Shown here piece by piece: positions 17,794 to 29,030 of a stretch of DNA of 64,000 bases (its first letter is position 1; the number at the start of each line of letters is the position of its first letter). Below the pieces are notes generated by a model that saw only the letters and a list, made by a program, of their open reading frames with translations, had not been told where the DNA came from and searched no databases. Position numbers and translations under genes: made by a program. The DNA comes from Rhynchopus euleeides (lineage: Eukaryota; Euglenozoa; Diplonemea; Diplonemida; Diplonemidae): assembly GCA_963210315.1 (NCBI GenBank), contig OY723277.1:310001-374000 (forward strand), in the 5' to 3' direction.

Positions 17794-20028
17794 TCACCGG
17801 GTATCGGATGCTGTCGAATCCTGCCCGCACAGCTCGAAGATGCGGGAGTGGATGGGGGCACTGGGCTCGCCTGCCAATCCGCTGTCCACAAGCCCTGTCC
17901 AGACCGACTCATACTCAGCCTTGTCGTTGCCGCTGTACTCTGCGGTGTCCCTCACAAAGAGGCAGCTGCGCTTGTGGGCGACAGCGAGGTCACACAGAGA
18001 CCAGCAGAGCCTGACAGGGCCCCCCACCACAGTCATGAAGCGCTGGCTGTTGGACCCGATATCGCCGTGCTGCACAGTGCCGCAGGCCAGCCCCACGGCC
18101 ACCACATCCATCCCCAGCACCTGCTGCAGCAGCCGCACAAACTTGAAGGAGTTCTCGAGGTGGCAGTCGAGAGGGCGCGACAGGTTCCACCCCACCAGCA
18201 CGCTGTCCCCCACCAGGGCCACCACGGTGCCATGCGCACGCTCGAGGTTGTGCGTCAGCACCTGCAGGTTTTCGGACAGCACAAAGCCGACGGCATCGGG
18301 GTTTCCCCCGGTGCTGAGGCGCACTGCGCCAACCGTCGCCTCCTCCTGCCTCAGCGGGGCACGGTAGACGCTGGGCAGCACGCAGCGCAGCGCCACATCG
18401 GACAGCTGGTCCGACACCGACAGCGTGTCGTTGAAGCTGGATATGGGGGACGTGAGGGCCCCGTCCCCCATATCCTGGCACAGCGTGCGCGCATCCAGGG
18501 GGCACCTCTGCCGCCCCGCGAGGCTCTCGGGCCACAGCAGGCGGACAGCACGCTCCCCGCGAATCCCCTTCAGGCTCCGCATCACCGTGCTGCCAACACA
18601 GGCGAGGCAGCTGTGCCACAGCGCGTCGCCCCCTGCGCCCAGGGGGGACTCCCAGAGGCACCCCATCACCGCCACCGCGCCAGGCGTGCAGATGCTTTCC
18701 AGCCTCGCTGCGACATTCACAGTGTGCCCGAAGTAGTCGAAGCGGTGGGTGAGGGCGTTCTCCTCCACAGAGACAGCGCCATGGTTGACACCGATGCGGA
18801 CGGTGAGCCCCGCCCAGAGGTCGTCCCTGCTGCAGAGCGGGACCTGGAGGAGCGAGTGGGGCCAGTCCGCGTCGTACAGCGCTGCCTGCACCGCCAGCCC
18901 GAAGTTGACACCCTCCTGGAGCTTTTCGAAGGCAACCATGAAGGAGTCCCCGATTGTCTTCACCTCATACCCGGAGAACCTCTGGATGGCCTCCCGGATC
19001 GTCTGGTTGTGCAGCGACAGGGCACGCTTCATCGCATCCGGCACCGCCTCCCACAGCGAGGTGGACTGCCGGATGTCCGTGAAGACAAGGGTCGCCTCCT
19101 GCTCGGCCGTGACTGGGGGTGCGGCGCGCATCGGAACCCCCTCCTCAGGGAGTCCGCTCTGCTCCTTCATCGCGCGGTGCATCTCGTCGAACAGAGCCTC
19201 CGGGAGATAGAGGCGGTAGACCCTCAGGTTGTGCTCCAGTGTTCGGAGGGCGTCGAACATCCCTTCTGGGAGGCTGTGCCCTTCTGCCTCGAGGAGGGAT
19301 GCGACAGTGTCGATGTCGTACTGTGAAAGGCTTGTCGCGACACGCTGGACAGCGTCGATTGTCGACTGCATCGCCTTCTGCTCCTTCTCCACCCGGTCCG
19401 CAAACCCCCTCGTCGCGATGAAATCCCCCACAAAAACCGCAACCGCCGTCACCCCGTCGGCAATGGAAAGCCCGAGCTTCGCAGGGCAGGGGAGCGCCCC
19501 ACACCTCGACATGCCTGACAGCAGCTCCTGCCGCATCGACTGCGGGGGTGACCCAGGCAGGTCGAACAGGCCAAACCGGAGGCTCGCCTCCGCCTGTGTC
19601 AGGAGGAGCCAGAAGACCACCCAGGACACCATCGCGACTGCGAAGGTTCTGCCGAGACGGAGGACAAGGCTGATATCGATGAGGAGAACGAAGATAGGCC
19701 ACGCGTGGCTGTACCTTGCCCTGTTGGAGAGGTCGGAGAGGGTGACCCCAAAGACAAGCGCTGTGATGATGCAGCGCATCAGCCCCTTCGTCACGGTCAT
19801 GCTCATCAGGATCCGGGTGAAGGGCACCGCGACTGCCGCCATGTTGATGAGGATGCCCACCAGGTGCATCAGGCGCGGCGTGCCCAGCACGCCTGCGAGG
19901 GACACCCCTGAGAGCACCATGCCCAGCGAGGTGACGAGGAGGAGGATCTCGCGGTCGCGTCGCGCGGTTCCTGTGAGGGTTCCGTCGAGTGTCACCACCT
20001 TGTGGTCGTGGCGCTGGAGGGCGCCCAT
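17794..20028 (-). CDS. Membrane adenylyl cyclase with one complete and one degenerate class III catalytic domain
   Basis: 744 codons, intronless. The N-terminal ~200 residues hold about five or six membrane segments. Residues ~310-460 form a class III cyclase domain with all key residues: metal-binding Asp318 (FTDIRQST) and Asp361 (IGDSF), adenine-selecting Lys357 and Asp431 (YEVKTIG; DYFGH), and Asn438 and Arg442 (TVNVAARLES). The Lys/Asp pair points to ATP and not GTP, so it should make cAMP. Residues ~563-690 resemble a second domain (VALVGDSVLVGWN, GLACGTVQHGDIG) but lack the first Asp and the Lys, so it is probably regulatory or a dimerisation partner. The intact domain could also work as a homodimer. 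A paralogue lies 695 bp upstream on the same strand. Confidence 0.92.
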   Translation of the reverse strand: MGALQRHDHKVVTLDGTLTGTARRDREILLLVTSLGMVLSGVSLAGVLGTPRLMHLVGILINMAAVAVPFTRILMSMTVTKGLMRCIITALVFGVTLSDLSNRARYSHAWPIFVLLIDISLVLRLGRTFAVAMVSWVVFWLLLTQAEASLRFGLFDLPGSPPQSMRQELLSGMSRCGALPCPAKLGLSIADGVTAVAVFVGDFIATRGFADRVEKEQKAMQSTIDAVQRVATSLSQYDIDTVASLLEAEGHSLPEGMFDALRTLEHNLRVYRLYLPEALFDEMHRAMKEQSGLPEEGVPMRAAPPVTAEQEATLVFTDIRQSTSLWEAVPDAMKRALSLHNQTIREAIQRFSGYEVKTIGDSFMVAFEKLQEGVNFGLAVQAALYDADWPHSLLQVPLCSRDDLWAGLTVRIGVNHGAVSVEENALTHRFDYFGHTVNVAARLESICTPGAVAVMGCLWESPLGAGGDALWHSCLACVGSTVMRSLKGIRGERAVRLLWPESLAGRQRCPLDARTLCQDMGDGALTSPISSFNDTLSVSDQLSDVALRCVLPSVYRAPLRQEEATVGAVRLSTGGNPDAVGFVLSENLQVLTHNLERAHGTVVALVGDSVLVGWNLSRPLDCHLENSFKFVRLLQQVLGMDVVAVGLACGTVQHGDIGSNSQRFMTVVGGPVRLCWSLCDLAVAHKRSCLFVRDTAEYSGNDKAEYESVWTGLVDSGLAGEPSAPIHSRIFELCGQDSTASDTR

Positions 20029-20723
20029 TGTGGGAGGGGTGGGGGTGGGGGAGGAGCAAAGGGAGACGGAGCCCCCTCCTCGGCCACGTAGCGGCCCCTG
20101 CTTTGTATGGGGTGTGGGTGTGGAGGAAAAAGGTGTAGGGTGAGATGAGGTGGGGGGGGTTTGATCGTCGAGAGTGAATGGAAAAGCAAGTCAATCAGCA
20201 CCTTCTTGCAATGTGAGTCCCTTTTGTAGTCACTACACCAGATATGTTGTACAAGGCAGATCAATGCACAATGGGAGGGTGTGTAGCAGCTGTCTGTCAA
20301 GTGGCTTGGTGGTGAGGTGGGGGGGGGGGGGGGTGCGGTTGGGTGTCAAGGAGGGGGTGTCCCATCCCACGTTTGGCACAGCCGCAGTGTCGCGCAGCCT
20401 CGTGTGCAACACTGGAAAGTGTGCTGAGGGCAGGGTAATGTGGAGGCGGCCTGTATCCCGCTCCATCAGACGGCTTGGTCAGTGGTGCGGCGATGATTGC
20501 AGCCCTTCCAGGAGGCATGCAGCAGGCAGCTGCATGCCCTGTTGCAGGCAGGGGCGGGCTGCGTTCAGACTGCACCAGTAAGACAGTGGTTCGTGCCAGG
20601 GTGTTGTGACGTCCTTACACTGGGACAGTTGCCATGACAGTTGTGGTGGCACGCAAGCTCGCGCACAGCGTGCCCAGTGTGCTTGGGGATAGGTTTCCGG
20701 TGCGTGTGGTGAGACAGTGCTGC
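20029..20723. other. Intergenic region between the two cyclase genes
   Basis: Contains a G run followed by TTTGATCGTCGAGAGTGAAT and GGAAAAGCAAGTC (20151-20192), repeated in the same orientation at 44811-44856. It looks like the terminus of a G-run element. No promoter element could be assigned with confidence. Confidence 0.45.
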
Positions 20724-22872
20724 TCAGAGGTTGGTGGAGGATAAGACAGTGTCGTTGTCAGCTGGGGGCGATACTTCCATCTCGTAGACAACGCCACCAG
20801 GGCCGTCGTGCTGTGGCACGCGCGCTGTGGTGGCGCACAGCATCTCGCGCACAGCGCCCGGTGGTGTCTCCGCCGTGTACAGGCACCGCATGTACATCGA
20901 CAGCGCCAGACGACGCAGCGCAAGGCTCGCCTCTACAGCACCGCCTGACACAGTCACAAAGCGTTGTCGTGCCGTCCCCACGTCACCGTGTTCGACAGTC
21001 CCACTCGCGATACCAAGCGTCGCCACCGTCTGCCTTTCACCGTGCTGCATGACGCGCTGTGCAAACCGCAGTGCGCTCTCCGCGTGTGCCGGCACCATCT
21101 TCCCGACGTTCCACCCGATGAAGATGTTGTTGCCGATCAGTGACAGCAAGACACCATCGCTCTGCCCTAGCAGTGGCACGAGACCCGACAGAGCGCTGTC
21201 GATGTGACACATGGACATGCTGCTGAGTGTTGCAGCAGCGACAGTTGCATCCTGATGTGTGCTGCTGGCAAACATCGCTCCCTGAGGCAGCCCTGAGGAC
21301 ATGACCAGAGACGTGTGCGAACAGGTGGATTTGGGGGTGCCTCCGAGGGAAGCAGGGCGGGACGGTGCAGGGGCCTGCAGAGGACGGCCCTCACGGCCTT
21401 GCAGGGAGGCAGGCCACACGCTGCACACAGGCACAGGCTCGCTCACACCCTTCAGGTTGGTGGGCATCGCGTTGCCTGCATATGCACCGACACACCCGGA
21501 CACGCCACGCACACTCTCCCATAGCTCGGCAGGCACCGCAACTGAACCAGGCACACACACAGACTCGAGGCGTGCAGCCACATTCACAGTGTCCGAAGTA
21601 GTCCACACGCCCGGTCAGCGTGTTCGTCTCCAGTGTCACAGGGCCCTCGTTCACACCGACACGCACCGTCAGCCCGCCCCACAGCTCTCTCGGGCTGCAG
21701 ATATCAACCTCCAGCAGCGCAGCAGGCCACTCCGCCGCAAGCAGATTCTCCTGCACGTCGAGCCCAAAACACACAGCCGCATGTGCATCCTCGAATGCAA
21801 TCATGAATGCATCTCCGATTGTCTTCACCTCGTACCCGCCCCACGCAGACAACGCAGATCGCATCACCGTGTTGTGCACCACCATCGCCTTCTTCATCGC
21901 CTCGGGTGCCGCCTCCCAGATCGATGTGGATGCACGGATGTCGGTGAACACAAGTGATACACGCTCACTCTTCGCACCGGGTGCAGCAGCAGAGGGCACA
22001 CAGGACTGCCCAGCACCAGTCGAGTGCTGCTCCTCCAGCAGCGCGGCAGGGAGGTACGGCCGGTACGCACGCAGGTTCTGCTCCAGCCTGTGCAGCGCCT
22101 CGTGCATCGCTGCAGGCAGCCGACCCTCCGCCCCCGCCTCCTGCAGGATCTCCGCCACGGTGTCGACATCGTAGCCCGCCAGAAGCTGTGCAATCGCCTC
22201 CACAGTCTCGATGGTGCGTGCCATGGCCGCCTTCTCCGTCATGGCAGACTCTGCAAACCCGCGTGTGGCGACGAAGTCGACAAGCAGCACGACGAGCGAG
22301 ATCTCCATCTCAAACATCCCCTTCATAACACTGATCGGACACGGCGGGTCTGTGCACTCGACGGACTCGAGAATGCGTTCCCACCTCAAAGAGTTGGGCG
22401 CTGAGCCAGGCAAGTCCAGCAGCCCGAAGCGCAGGACGCCCTCCGACACGCTGATGATGAGCCACAGGGCAGTGGCCCCTGTCAACCATGTGGCGAAGCG
22501 ACTGCCAAGACCGAGCACCAGTGACAGGTCTGCGAGAAGCACAAAGGCTGGCCAAAACGGCGGGCTGCCGACACTGCGGAAGTTCATGTCCGAAGTAATG
22601 ATGACTATAGCAAGCGTCACAACGTATCCACGCAAGATATCGTATGTCAGGTGCACGCCGCACGCACACAGGGCAACCATCACAAACTGGCACGCGAACT
22701 GCAGGGCCATGCTAATAATGTTTTGCGGAAACAGTTGCAGCTGAAATATCATGCTGAGCTGCAGGACACCAATCGTACAGCTCAAGAGGAACACCAGCCT
22801 TCTGTCCCTGCGTGCCTTGCCCTCCAGCTTCCCATTCATCGAGATGACGCGTTCATACCAACCCATCGGCAT
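20724..22872 (-). CDS. Second membrane adenylyl cyclase, split by a 2-base frameshift
   Basis: A single gene read in two frames: 22872-~21588 and ~21588-20724. The first part has about six membrane segments, then a class III domain with Asp311 (FTDIRAST), Lys350 and Asp354 (YEVKTIGDAF) and Asp424 (VDYFGH). The next conserved words (TVNVAARLES) continue in the other frame. Against the intact paralogue, two bases are missing from a CACACTG run (CACTG here) at about 21588-21593. After the shift the second, degenerate cyclase domain is preserved to the stop (SLIGNNIFIGWN, GIASGTVEHGDVG), as is its spacing to the first. That argues for a recent lesion or a sequencing error. An intron at this point seems unlikely, since nothing is left over. 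If real, the catalytic domain loses its transition-state Asn and Arg. Confidence 0.85.
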
Positions 22873-23778
22873 TGTGCTTCAGAGTGTCACCTGCTGACCT
22901 GTAGATGGCTGGCTGAACTGCGAGCACTTCCTATCCAAGACAACAACCGATTTTGGTTGAGTGGTAAAGAACCATTTACGACCGGTTTCGGCAAGCTTGT
23001 CGGCCATCCGGCTGGTGTGGGCTTGGGGGTGGGGTCGGGAAGGGGGAAAGGGACGGAGAACACGTCCTCCTTTTGCATGGTTCGTAAGCCTCGTTGGCGA
23101 TACTGCGTGTGGAGTGGGCAGCACGAATCCGGAACTTGGTGAAGGGCGTGCCAAGCCCCCCCCACTCTTGCCTCATCTCAGAAGGTGGTTGGTGGAATCT
23201 GCCGAGAAGACTGGTAAAGTCCAAAGCACCCCTCCCCCCACCCTACCACCTCCCGTTCATGCCGGTCGGTAGGGTCAGGCTCAGTGTATAAATATACTGG
23301 CACAAACACACAAGACACACAAAGGCAAATTGAAAAATCGTTGGGGAACCCACCCCTCCTGGGGTGCGATGCTGGGGGGATAGGAGGAACCTTTCCATTC
23401 AGGGCTGGCACCGCCCGAACCTTTCAACTCTTTCAGACAGGGAGGGGCCAGGCCAAGAGTATATATAGTGTCCCGCACACGCATGGGCCGTGATCCGGTA
23501 CCCGCTGAGGGCTAGCTAGAATACAAAACGTGGCACACGACGACAAATGAACACGCTCTGTGTCAAACACACCGGGCACCCTTCTCTGTTTGATGTGATC
23601 AACCCCTGACACCCGCAACACAAAATCTCAACCCCCCCCCCCAAACCCCCACGGTAAAAACCACGAAAAAGCTGCGTCTGCCGAAAGGCCGCTGTGCAGG
23701 GATGCCTGCAGCCACTCATCGGCCGGTCCAGCATGCAAAAGCACCTCTCGCCTTCGCCAACCCCCCTCTGCTCCTCCC
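22873..23778. other. Intergenic region upstream of the second cyclase
   Basis: About 900 bp with no supported gene. TATA-like words occur at 23285-23297 (TATAAATATACTG; minus-strand TATATTTATA) and 23459-23466 (TATATATA). Either could belong to a promoter of the minus-strand cyclase, but they are ~400-590 bp from its ATG and unproven. Pyrimidine-rich runs occur at 23628-23650. Confidence 0.35.
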
Positions 23779-26358
23779 CTAGGCTGCTCTGCCGCGCGGC
23801 TTCTTCGAGAGGCCCCCGCCCCCAGAGCCGTCTGGGCGGGCGCGCTTGCGGTTGCCGCTGCTGAGGGGCTCCGGGGAGGTCGGCACGCTTTTCTCCGCAT
23901 CTTCGCAGAGCAGCCGCAGCACTGCGGCGCGCGTCTTGCATTGGCGGGCCACGTCTCGGCAGGTGCTCCCTGTGGGGCCAGGCTTCGCCGGGTCCGCACC
24001 GTGCTGCAGCAGCAGGGCGCATGCCCTCTCAGCAGCGCACTCCACAGACACCATCAGCGGCGGCACGGCGCCTGCGTTGACATCAGCTCCGTGGCGCAGC
24101 AGCAGCTCGGCATTGGCTGTGATCGGGGCTTGCGAGGCGATGGCGTGCGACAGGGCTGTCCAGCCCTTGGAGTCCTCAGAGTCGATGTGCGGTCCCCCGT
24201 CCCGCCCCAGCAGCTGTGTGAGTGCAGCGGGGCGGTTGAGGCGTGCCGCACCCATCAGCAGGGTCTTGCCTGTGCTGTCGCGTGCGTTGAGGTCGAGGGT
24301 AGCGTGGACCAGCAGCTTCGACACGACCTGGGGTTTGTCGACTGTTGCGAGGATGGCGTGGGAGAGTGGCTCCCCTTGTCTGTCGTAGACGTTGATGCAT
24401 GCGCCTGAGGCCACCAGCGCGTCATATGCTGCCAGGTTGTGCCTCTCGAGGGCCAGCCACAGCGCCGTCTTCCCGTCGGCATCCTGCTCCTCAAGCTTGG
24501 CCCCGAATGCCACCAGCAGCTTTATCGTGGGTGCAGGGTCTTCGGTGCACAATGCTGCGTGCATCAGGCATGTCATCTTGCACTTGCTGTCGGCAGGGGG
24601 CATGACGACGTCGCGGCGCTGCAGCAGGATCCTGCAGGACGCCGTGTTGCATTGTGCCGCTGCGTGTAACAATGCCGTCATGCCGTTGTTGTCTCTGAGG
24701 AACAGTTTCGCATCCCTCCGCCTCAGCAGCACCGCAGCCTTGCTCGCAGCAACGCGCACGGCATGCATCAGGAGGGTGCGGCCTTCGCTGTCCTGCGCAT
24801 GCACATCCAGGGGGTGCACTGCAGCAACCGCCTCAAACATCGGCAGGTCGCAGTGCTTCACGATGTGGTGCGAGAGGAGCACCCCCTGCTCGTCGCGCGT
24901 GTTGACACAGGCACCCCCCTGGAGCAGAGCCGAGAGCACCGCAGGCACGCCGGAGTCCGCAGCAGCCCACAGTGCGGTCCGCCCTGCCTTGCTCCTTGCA
25001 TTGGGGTCTGCGCCGCGCTGCAGCAGGAGCCTCACGACGTCCCGTTCACCGTGTTGGGCTGCGTGCATCAGGCACGTCACGCCATCCGCATCAGCGGCGT
25101 TGACGTCGGCCCCGTGCTGGAGGCAAAGCTGCACGGTGCTCAGCTGGGGGTACATCATCATAACCGTCCTGCCCTGGCTGTCCTGGGCTGCCGCATTGCC
25201 ACCGAGTTCGGGGTTTGCGCCGCGCTGCAGCAGCAGTCTCACGACATCCCGTTCGTCTTGTTGGGCTGCGTGCATCAGGCACGTCACGCCATTTGCATCA
25301 GCGGCGTTGACATCAGCCCCGTGTTGCAGGGCAAGCTGCACGGTGTTCATCTGTGGGCACAGCATCATCATCGTCCTGCCCTGGCTGTCCTGGGCTGCCA
25401 CATTGGCACCGAGCTCGAGCAGCCGCTGCTGCTTTGCGACGTCCTTTGTGTCCAGCAGTGGCGTCACGCCAGCTGAGCCCCTCTGGAGCTCCAGGCTCGC
25501 ACCCCCATGCAGCAGCACCCTGAGGAAGTCCACGCGTGTCTCACGGAACAGCGCGTCGGCAGAGGCGCGCGCACCCAGCTGCACGAGGCAATCAGCATGC
25601 GCCACGTTGTCGACGCCGCGCAGCTTGGCATTCAGGTTGACACGCATGTGGTTCAGCAGCAGCTTGCAGGTCGGCATATGCCTCTGCACCGACGCCGCCA
25701 GCAGCGCCCGCTTGAGGTCCCGACGGTCCCCCAGGAAGGGGCGCAGGGCCCAGTCGTACGCCTGCCCCGCCGCTGCCACGAGAAATTCGACCGTGGCAAA
25801 CCTACGGATGCCGTGCCGCAGCAGCAGGTCGAACACTTCCTCCGACGCCAGGATGGTCTTCTCCGTGTTGCGGAAGCTCCACTCGTCCACCTGGGTGGCC
25901 GCTTCGGCAACGATGTCGCTCGACAGGAGAGCCTGGAGCACGGGCACGTCACTCTTGAGGATGGCCTCCCTGAAGATGTCACTGGTGAACACCCTCGGAA
26001 CACCCGCGACAATCAAGCGGATCCTCTCGCAGTCGCCACGGTTGACAGCATCCAGAAGGTGCGACGAGCAGACCCGCCTTGGTGGCAGGCCCATCTCTGC
26101 CAGCCTGTGTATCGCCTCGTCGGCGATGCTCGCGCAAACCTCCAACGAGCTGCCGTCCGACAGCCCTGCAACGTCGTCGTCGTCTTCCACGAGCTGGCCT
26201 CCCGGCACCAGCTTCAGCTCGAACCGCCGCCTGAGCCCCTTCGGCCAGTGGGGCTCCATGGCCTGAAAGACGGCTTCGCGCAGCGCCTCTATTGTGGGAA
26301 CGGGTGCGTGGAACTCACATACTACGGTGCCCTGACCTATCTGGAGATGTAGTTCCAT
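23779..26358 (-). CDS. Ankyrin-repeat protein with N-terminal ubiquitin-like region and basic C-terminal signal
   Basis: I chose the ATG at 26358 (MELHLQIGQGTVVCEF); the frame runs to 26538, but the extra 60 residues are low-complexity Thr/His. The product is about 859 residues. Residues 1-75 look like a ubiquitin-like or PB1-like fold (LELK-type strand pattern, KLVPGGQLVEDDDDVAGL). From ~100 to 815 there are many ankyrin-type repeats (LLQRGADPNARSKAGRTALW, LLLRHGADVNAG, GKTALWLALERHN), some degenerate. A 207-bp in-gene duplication (25018-25224 and 25225-25431) makes two nearly identical repeat pairs. The C-terminus has KRAR and KKPRGR, a possible bipartite nuclear signal. Ankyrin arrays bind proteins; the partner is unknown. 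Confidence 0.9.
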   Translation of the reverse strand: MELHLQIGQGTVVCEFHAPVPTIEALREAVFQAMEPHWPKGLRRRFELKLVPGGQLVEDDDDVAGLSDGSSLEVCASIADEAIHRLAEMGLPPRRVCSSHLLDAVNRGDCERIRLIVAGVPRVFTSDIFREAILKSDVPVLQALLSSDIVAEAATQVDEWSFRNTEKTILASEEVFDLLLRHGIRRFATVEFLVAAAGQAYDWALRPFLGDRRDLKRALLAASVQRHMPTCKLLLNHMRVNLNAKLRGVDNVAHADCLVQLGARASADALFRETRVDFLRVLLHGGASLELQRGSAGVTPLLDTKDVAKQQRLLELGANVAAQDSQGRTMMMLCPQMNTVQLALQHGADVNAADANGVTCLMHAAQQDERDVVRLLLQRGANPELGGNAAAQDSQGRTVMMMYPQLSTVQLCLQHGADVNAADADGVTCLMHAAQHGERDVVRLLLQRGADPNARSKAGRTALWAAADSGVPAVLSALLQGGACVNTRDEQGVLLSHHIVKHCDLPMFEAVAAVHPLDVHAQDSEGRTLLMHAVRVAASKAAVLLRRRDAKLFLRDNNGMTALLHAAAQCNTASCRILLQRRDVVMPPADSKCKMTCLMHAALCTEDPAPTIKLLVAFGAKLEEQDADGKTALWLALERHNLAAYDALVASGACINVYDRQGEPLSHAILATVDKPQVVSKLLVHATLDLNARDSTGKTLLMGAARLNRPAALTQLLGRDGGPHIDSEDSKGWTALSHAIASQAPITANAELLLRHGADVNAGAVPPLMVSVECAAERACALLLQHGADPAKPGPTGSTCRDVARQCKTRAAVLRLLCEDAEKSVPTSPEPLSSGNRKRARPDGSGGGGLSKKPRGRAA

Positions 26359-28490
26359 TGTGCAGCACCCCTGTGTTGCCCTGTCACGGGCCCTGCATGT
26401 GGTGTGCGTTGTGTGTTGTGTGTGGGTGTTGCAGGCACTGTCCCAGCTGAAGACACCAAAGGGAAGGTCATTCGCATGAGGCGCTGTGGGCTTCGTTGGG
26501 TGCTGGCATCGAGTAGTCAGGCATACAAAGCAGTGCACATGCCAGCAGCAGAATCAACGCCGTGCCATGATGGAGTGGGTCGCAAAGGCAAATCGGCGGG
26601 GTGGGGGGGAGGGCAGGGAGGGGAAGGAGGATTGAGGCCGCCTGACCTGCTGACCTCACACAAACTGTGTCCGTATTTTTTTGTGTTGTGTAACTCAAAA
26701 ACAGCAATGGTGGAGGAGTTGGCCGGGTAGTCTCGCCGATAGGCGAAGGAAAACCACCGGGGTGCAAAATACAGCCATTTCGATTATCGTGTATTCGACC
26801 CCGCCGTTGTAATCCGGTCTCGGGCAGTTTCCCCCTCCCCCTCAAATGTGCCAGTTGCACCTTTCAAAACAACGCACGTTCTTCTTTCACTCATTCGCTT
26901 TGAAGATCTCCGTCGGGACCAACACCACTACACTCACCCCAAGCCCGTTGTCACGTGTGTGGGATATGGGGGACAGGGGAACTCATGTCGAGAAGAAGTT
27001 TGTTCTAGAGAGTCGGACCCTCTTTCACTCCCTCCACTCTTAATGGCGGGGTGGGTTGGTGGCGTTCTACCCCGCAGATGCACAGCCCCACGCCCCGCGC
27101 GGCACGTTCGTGCGCGCACGGGGCGGAAAATGTCATGCCAACGGAACGATGTACGCACAGGACTAAAGAAACTGAGAAAGACGAAACATAAACCCACCCG
27201 ACCTGTCCAGGCGGGTGAACGTACATCACGGCAAAGTCAGCAACAGCATCAAGCAAAAAACAACGTGCGAATGAAACGGGTGGTGATGGGGGGTGGGTGG
27301 GTATGGGGGTCGGCACCAATGGGCTTTTTTGCCTTGTCTCCTGACGCACGACATACCCCACCCACCGGCTGGGGACGGGGGCGAAACAAATAGCTTTGAG
27401 GCATCAAGGCCCTGATATGTGCTTGGTTCGAGAGGCATGGCAAGGCAGGGCCCAAACACACGAATGCGCTTGTCAGCCCCCCTCTCCTGACAGAAGACAA
27501 AGGGTCACCACAAGATACAGCGGTGGGTACCTCCCCCTATCGAAATCGTCCTCAGTGGTGCACAGCTAGGGTAAAGGCGGGTTGGCGTTGCTGCCGGAGC
27601 AAGAGATGATCAATTCGGATCCGGTGCGGGCACTGTGTTTGCTGGCGGAGCTCGGGCCCGAGCAATATGAAGGGAAAAGAGGGGAGCAGGCGGAAGGAAG
27701 AATCGGCCTGTCCCGGAAAACTGTCCAGAGAAAAAAATAGCTCCAAAAACTCACTTCACTTTTCGTTGAGCGCGCAAAAAATACGACTGTGGAGTGGGAG
27801 CAGGCGAGGTGTGTGTGTGTGTGGGGAGGAAAGACTGTACGATTTTTTTTTGTTCAGCTCTCACGAAAAAGGAAACGGCGAGCAGAAAGCAACGGTGAGC
27901 ATCCCCGCTAATTCCAGGTGTTGGAGATCAAACCCGGTTTTTCGTAGGGTTCCGTGACACAGAGCGCATGATACGAGCATCGACGCATGATACGAGCATC
28001 GACAACAAGAAAGGCAGATGGGGTGGGACGGGTTGTGGGTAGCAGTGAAAGTGGAAGCAAAGCAAGGCACAGACAGAAAGAGAGAGAACTTGTTTTGTAA
28101 TGTGTTTGTTGCGCGAGGTTAGGGCGGGGCAGTCTCCGCCTGTAGCTCCCCGGCACCTCCTGCGTACGCAGTGTGTGATGTATGTGACGCACAAAACAGA
28201 TTCTCTTCGCAACCTACGCTATTGCGTCCAAGACAGAACCGGCCCCCCCCCCCCCTCTCGACTCCACTCGTTATGCAGGTGTTGTGCCCGAGAGATCCGG
28301 GGATATATGCTCGGCCTGCGTGAGCAAGACAAGGGGAGTGGGGTGGGGTAGTGGGAGTATCCAGGGATGGGGAGGGGAGGGGGAAAAGTGCCTTCGCTAC
28401 TCGTCAGGTTTCGGGCAAAGTTTCGGGCGATTGTTCTCACTAAATTGGGGAGAAAAATCACAACCAAGAAAAACTATGTGCCCCAAAGGA
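26359..28490. other. Intergenic, no supported gene
   Basis: Frames such as 26848-27393 (+) are Arg/Lys-rich and without recognisable domains. Direct duplication GCATGATACGAGCATCGAC at about 27966-28003 (two copies). G/C runs at 28244-28256. Confidence 0.4.
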
Positions 28491-28684
28491 GCCCCCTGGA
28501 GTCGCTGGATCGTGAAGTGAACGCAACAAGCCAAATTACTGCCGAATGTTGTTGCATTCTGTTGGAACGCAGGCCCCACTCTTTGTGCACGCCACTCCCC
28601 AGTCTCAAGTGGTGTGAGTGGGGGCCACACGATCCAGCTCAAGGCACAGAAAGTTTCCCCAGTTGGCTACGCCAAACGAACAAA
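28491..28684 (+). repeat. Dispersed repeat R1, copy 3
   Basis: Nearly colinear with 7391-7580: GGATCGTGAAGTGA..., TTGGAACGCAGGCCCCACTC, ACACGATCCAGCTCAAGGCA and GTTTCCCCAGTTGGCTACGC. These two copies are much more similar to each other than to 14868-15055. Confidence 0.75.
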
Positions 28685-28869
28685 AGAATCACCCACGCCG
28701 ATCGCATCTCCATCACCGCACACAACAAAGGTTCCTCCCAAGGTGTAAATGTGAAACCAATCTGAAGGAAGAAGGAGGAGGGGGTTGAAATAGAAGTGGA
28801 AGGAATCACGAGGAATGATCTCCCTTCACTTGTTATGCAGGTCGAAGGAAGAACACGGTGCGCTAGTGT

Positions 28870-29030
28870 TAGCAACCACTGGAGTCGACAACTGACCACT
28901 TGTCGAAATCGACAACCGATACTTGTCGAGTCGACAACTGCCAGTAGATTATGCCTGCAATCCCAGTGAGTTGTCGACTCGACAACTGACCACTTGTCGA
29001 GTTTGAGATTGTCAACTCGACTCGTTGAGG
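28870..29030. repeat. Cluster of TTGTCGA(G/C)TCGACAA palindromes
   Basis: GTCGACAACTG, CTTGTCGAGTCGACAACTG, AGTTGTCGACTCGACAACTG and CTTGTCGAGT follow each other in ~150 bp, with GACCACTTGTCGA appearing twice (28896-28908 and 28988-29000). The units can pair with each other in several ways. No coding frame. Confidence 0.7.

Noticed and set aside
17545..19326. 593-codon plus-strand frame
   Set aside because: It is antisense to the adenylyl cyclase, whose catalytic residues are all recognisable. The plus-strand translation is Arg/His/Gln-rich without motifs.
24392..26266. 624-codon plus-strand frame
   Set aside because: Antisense shadow of the ankyrin gene; Ser/Cys/Thr-rich with no domain.
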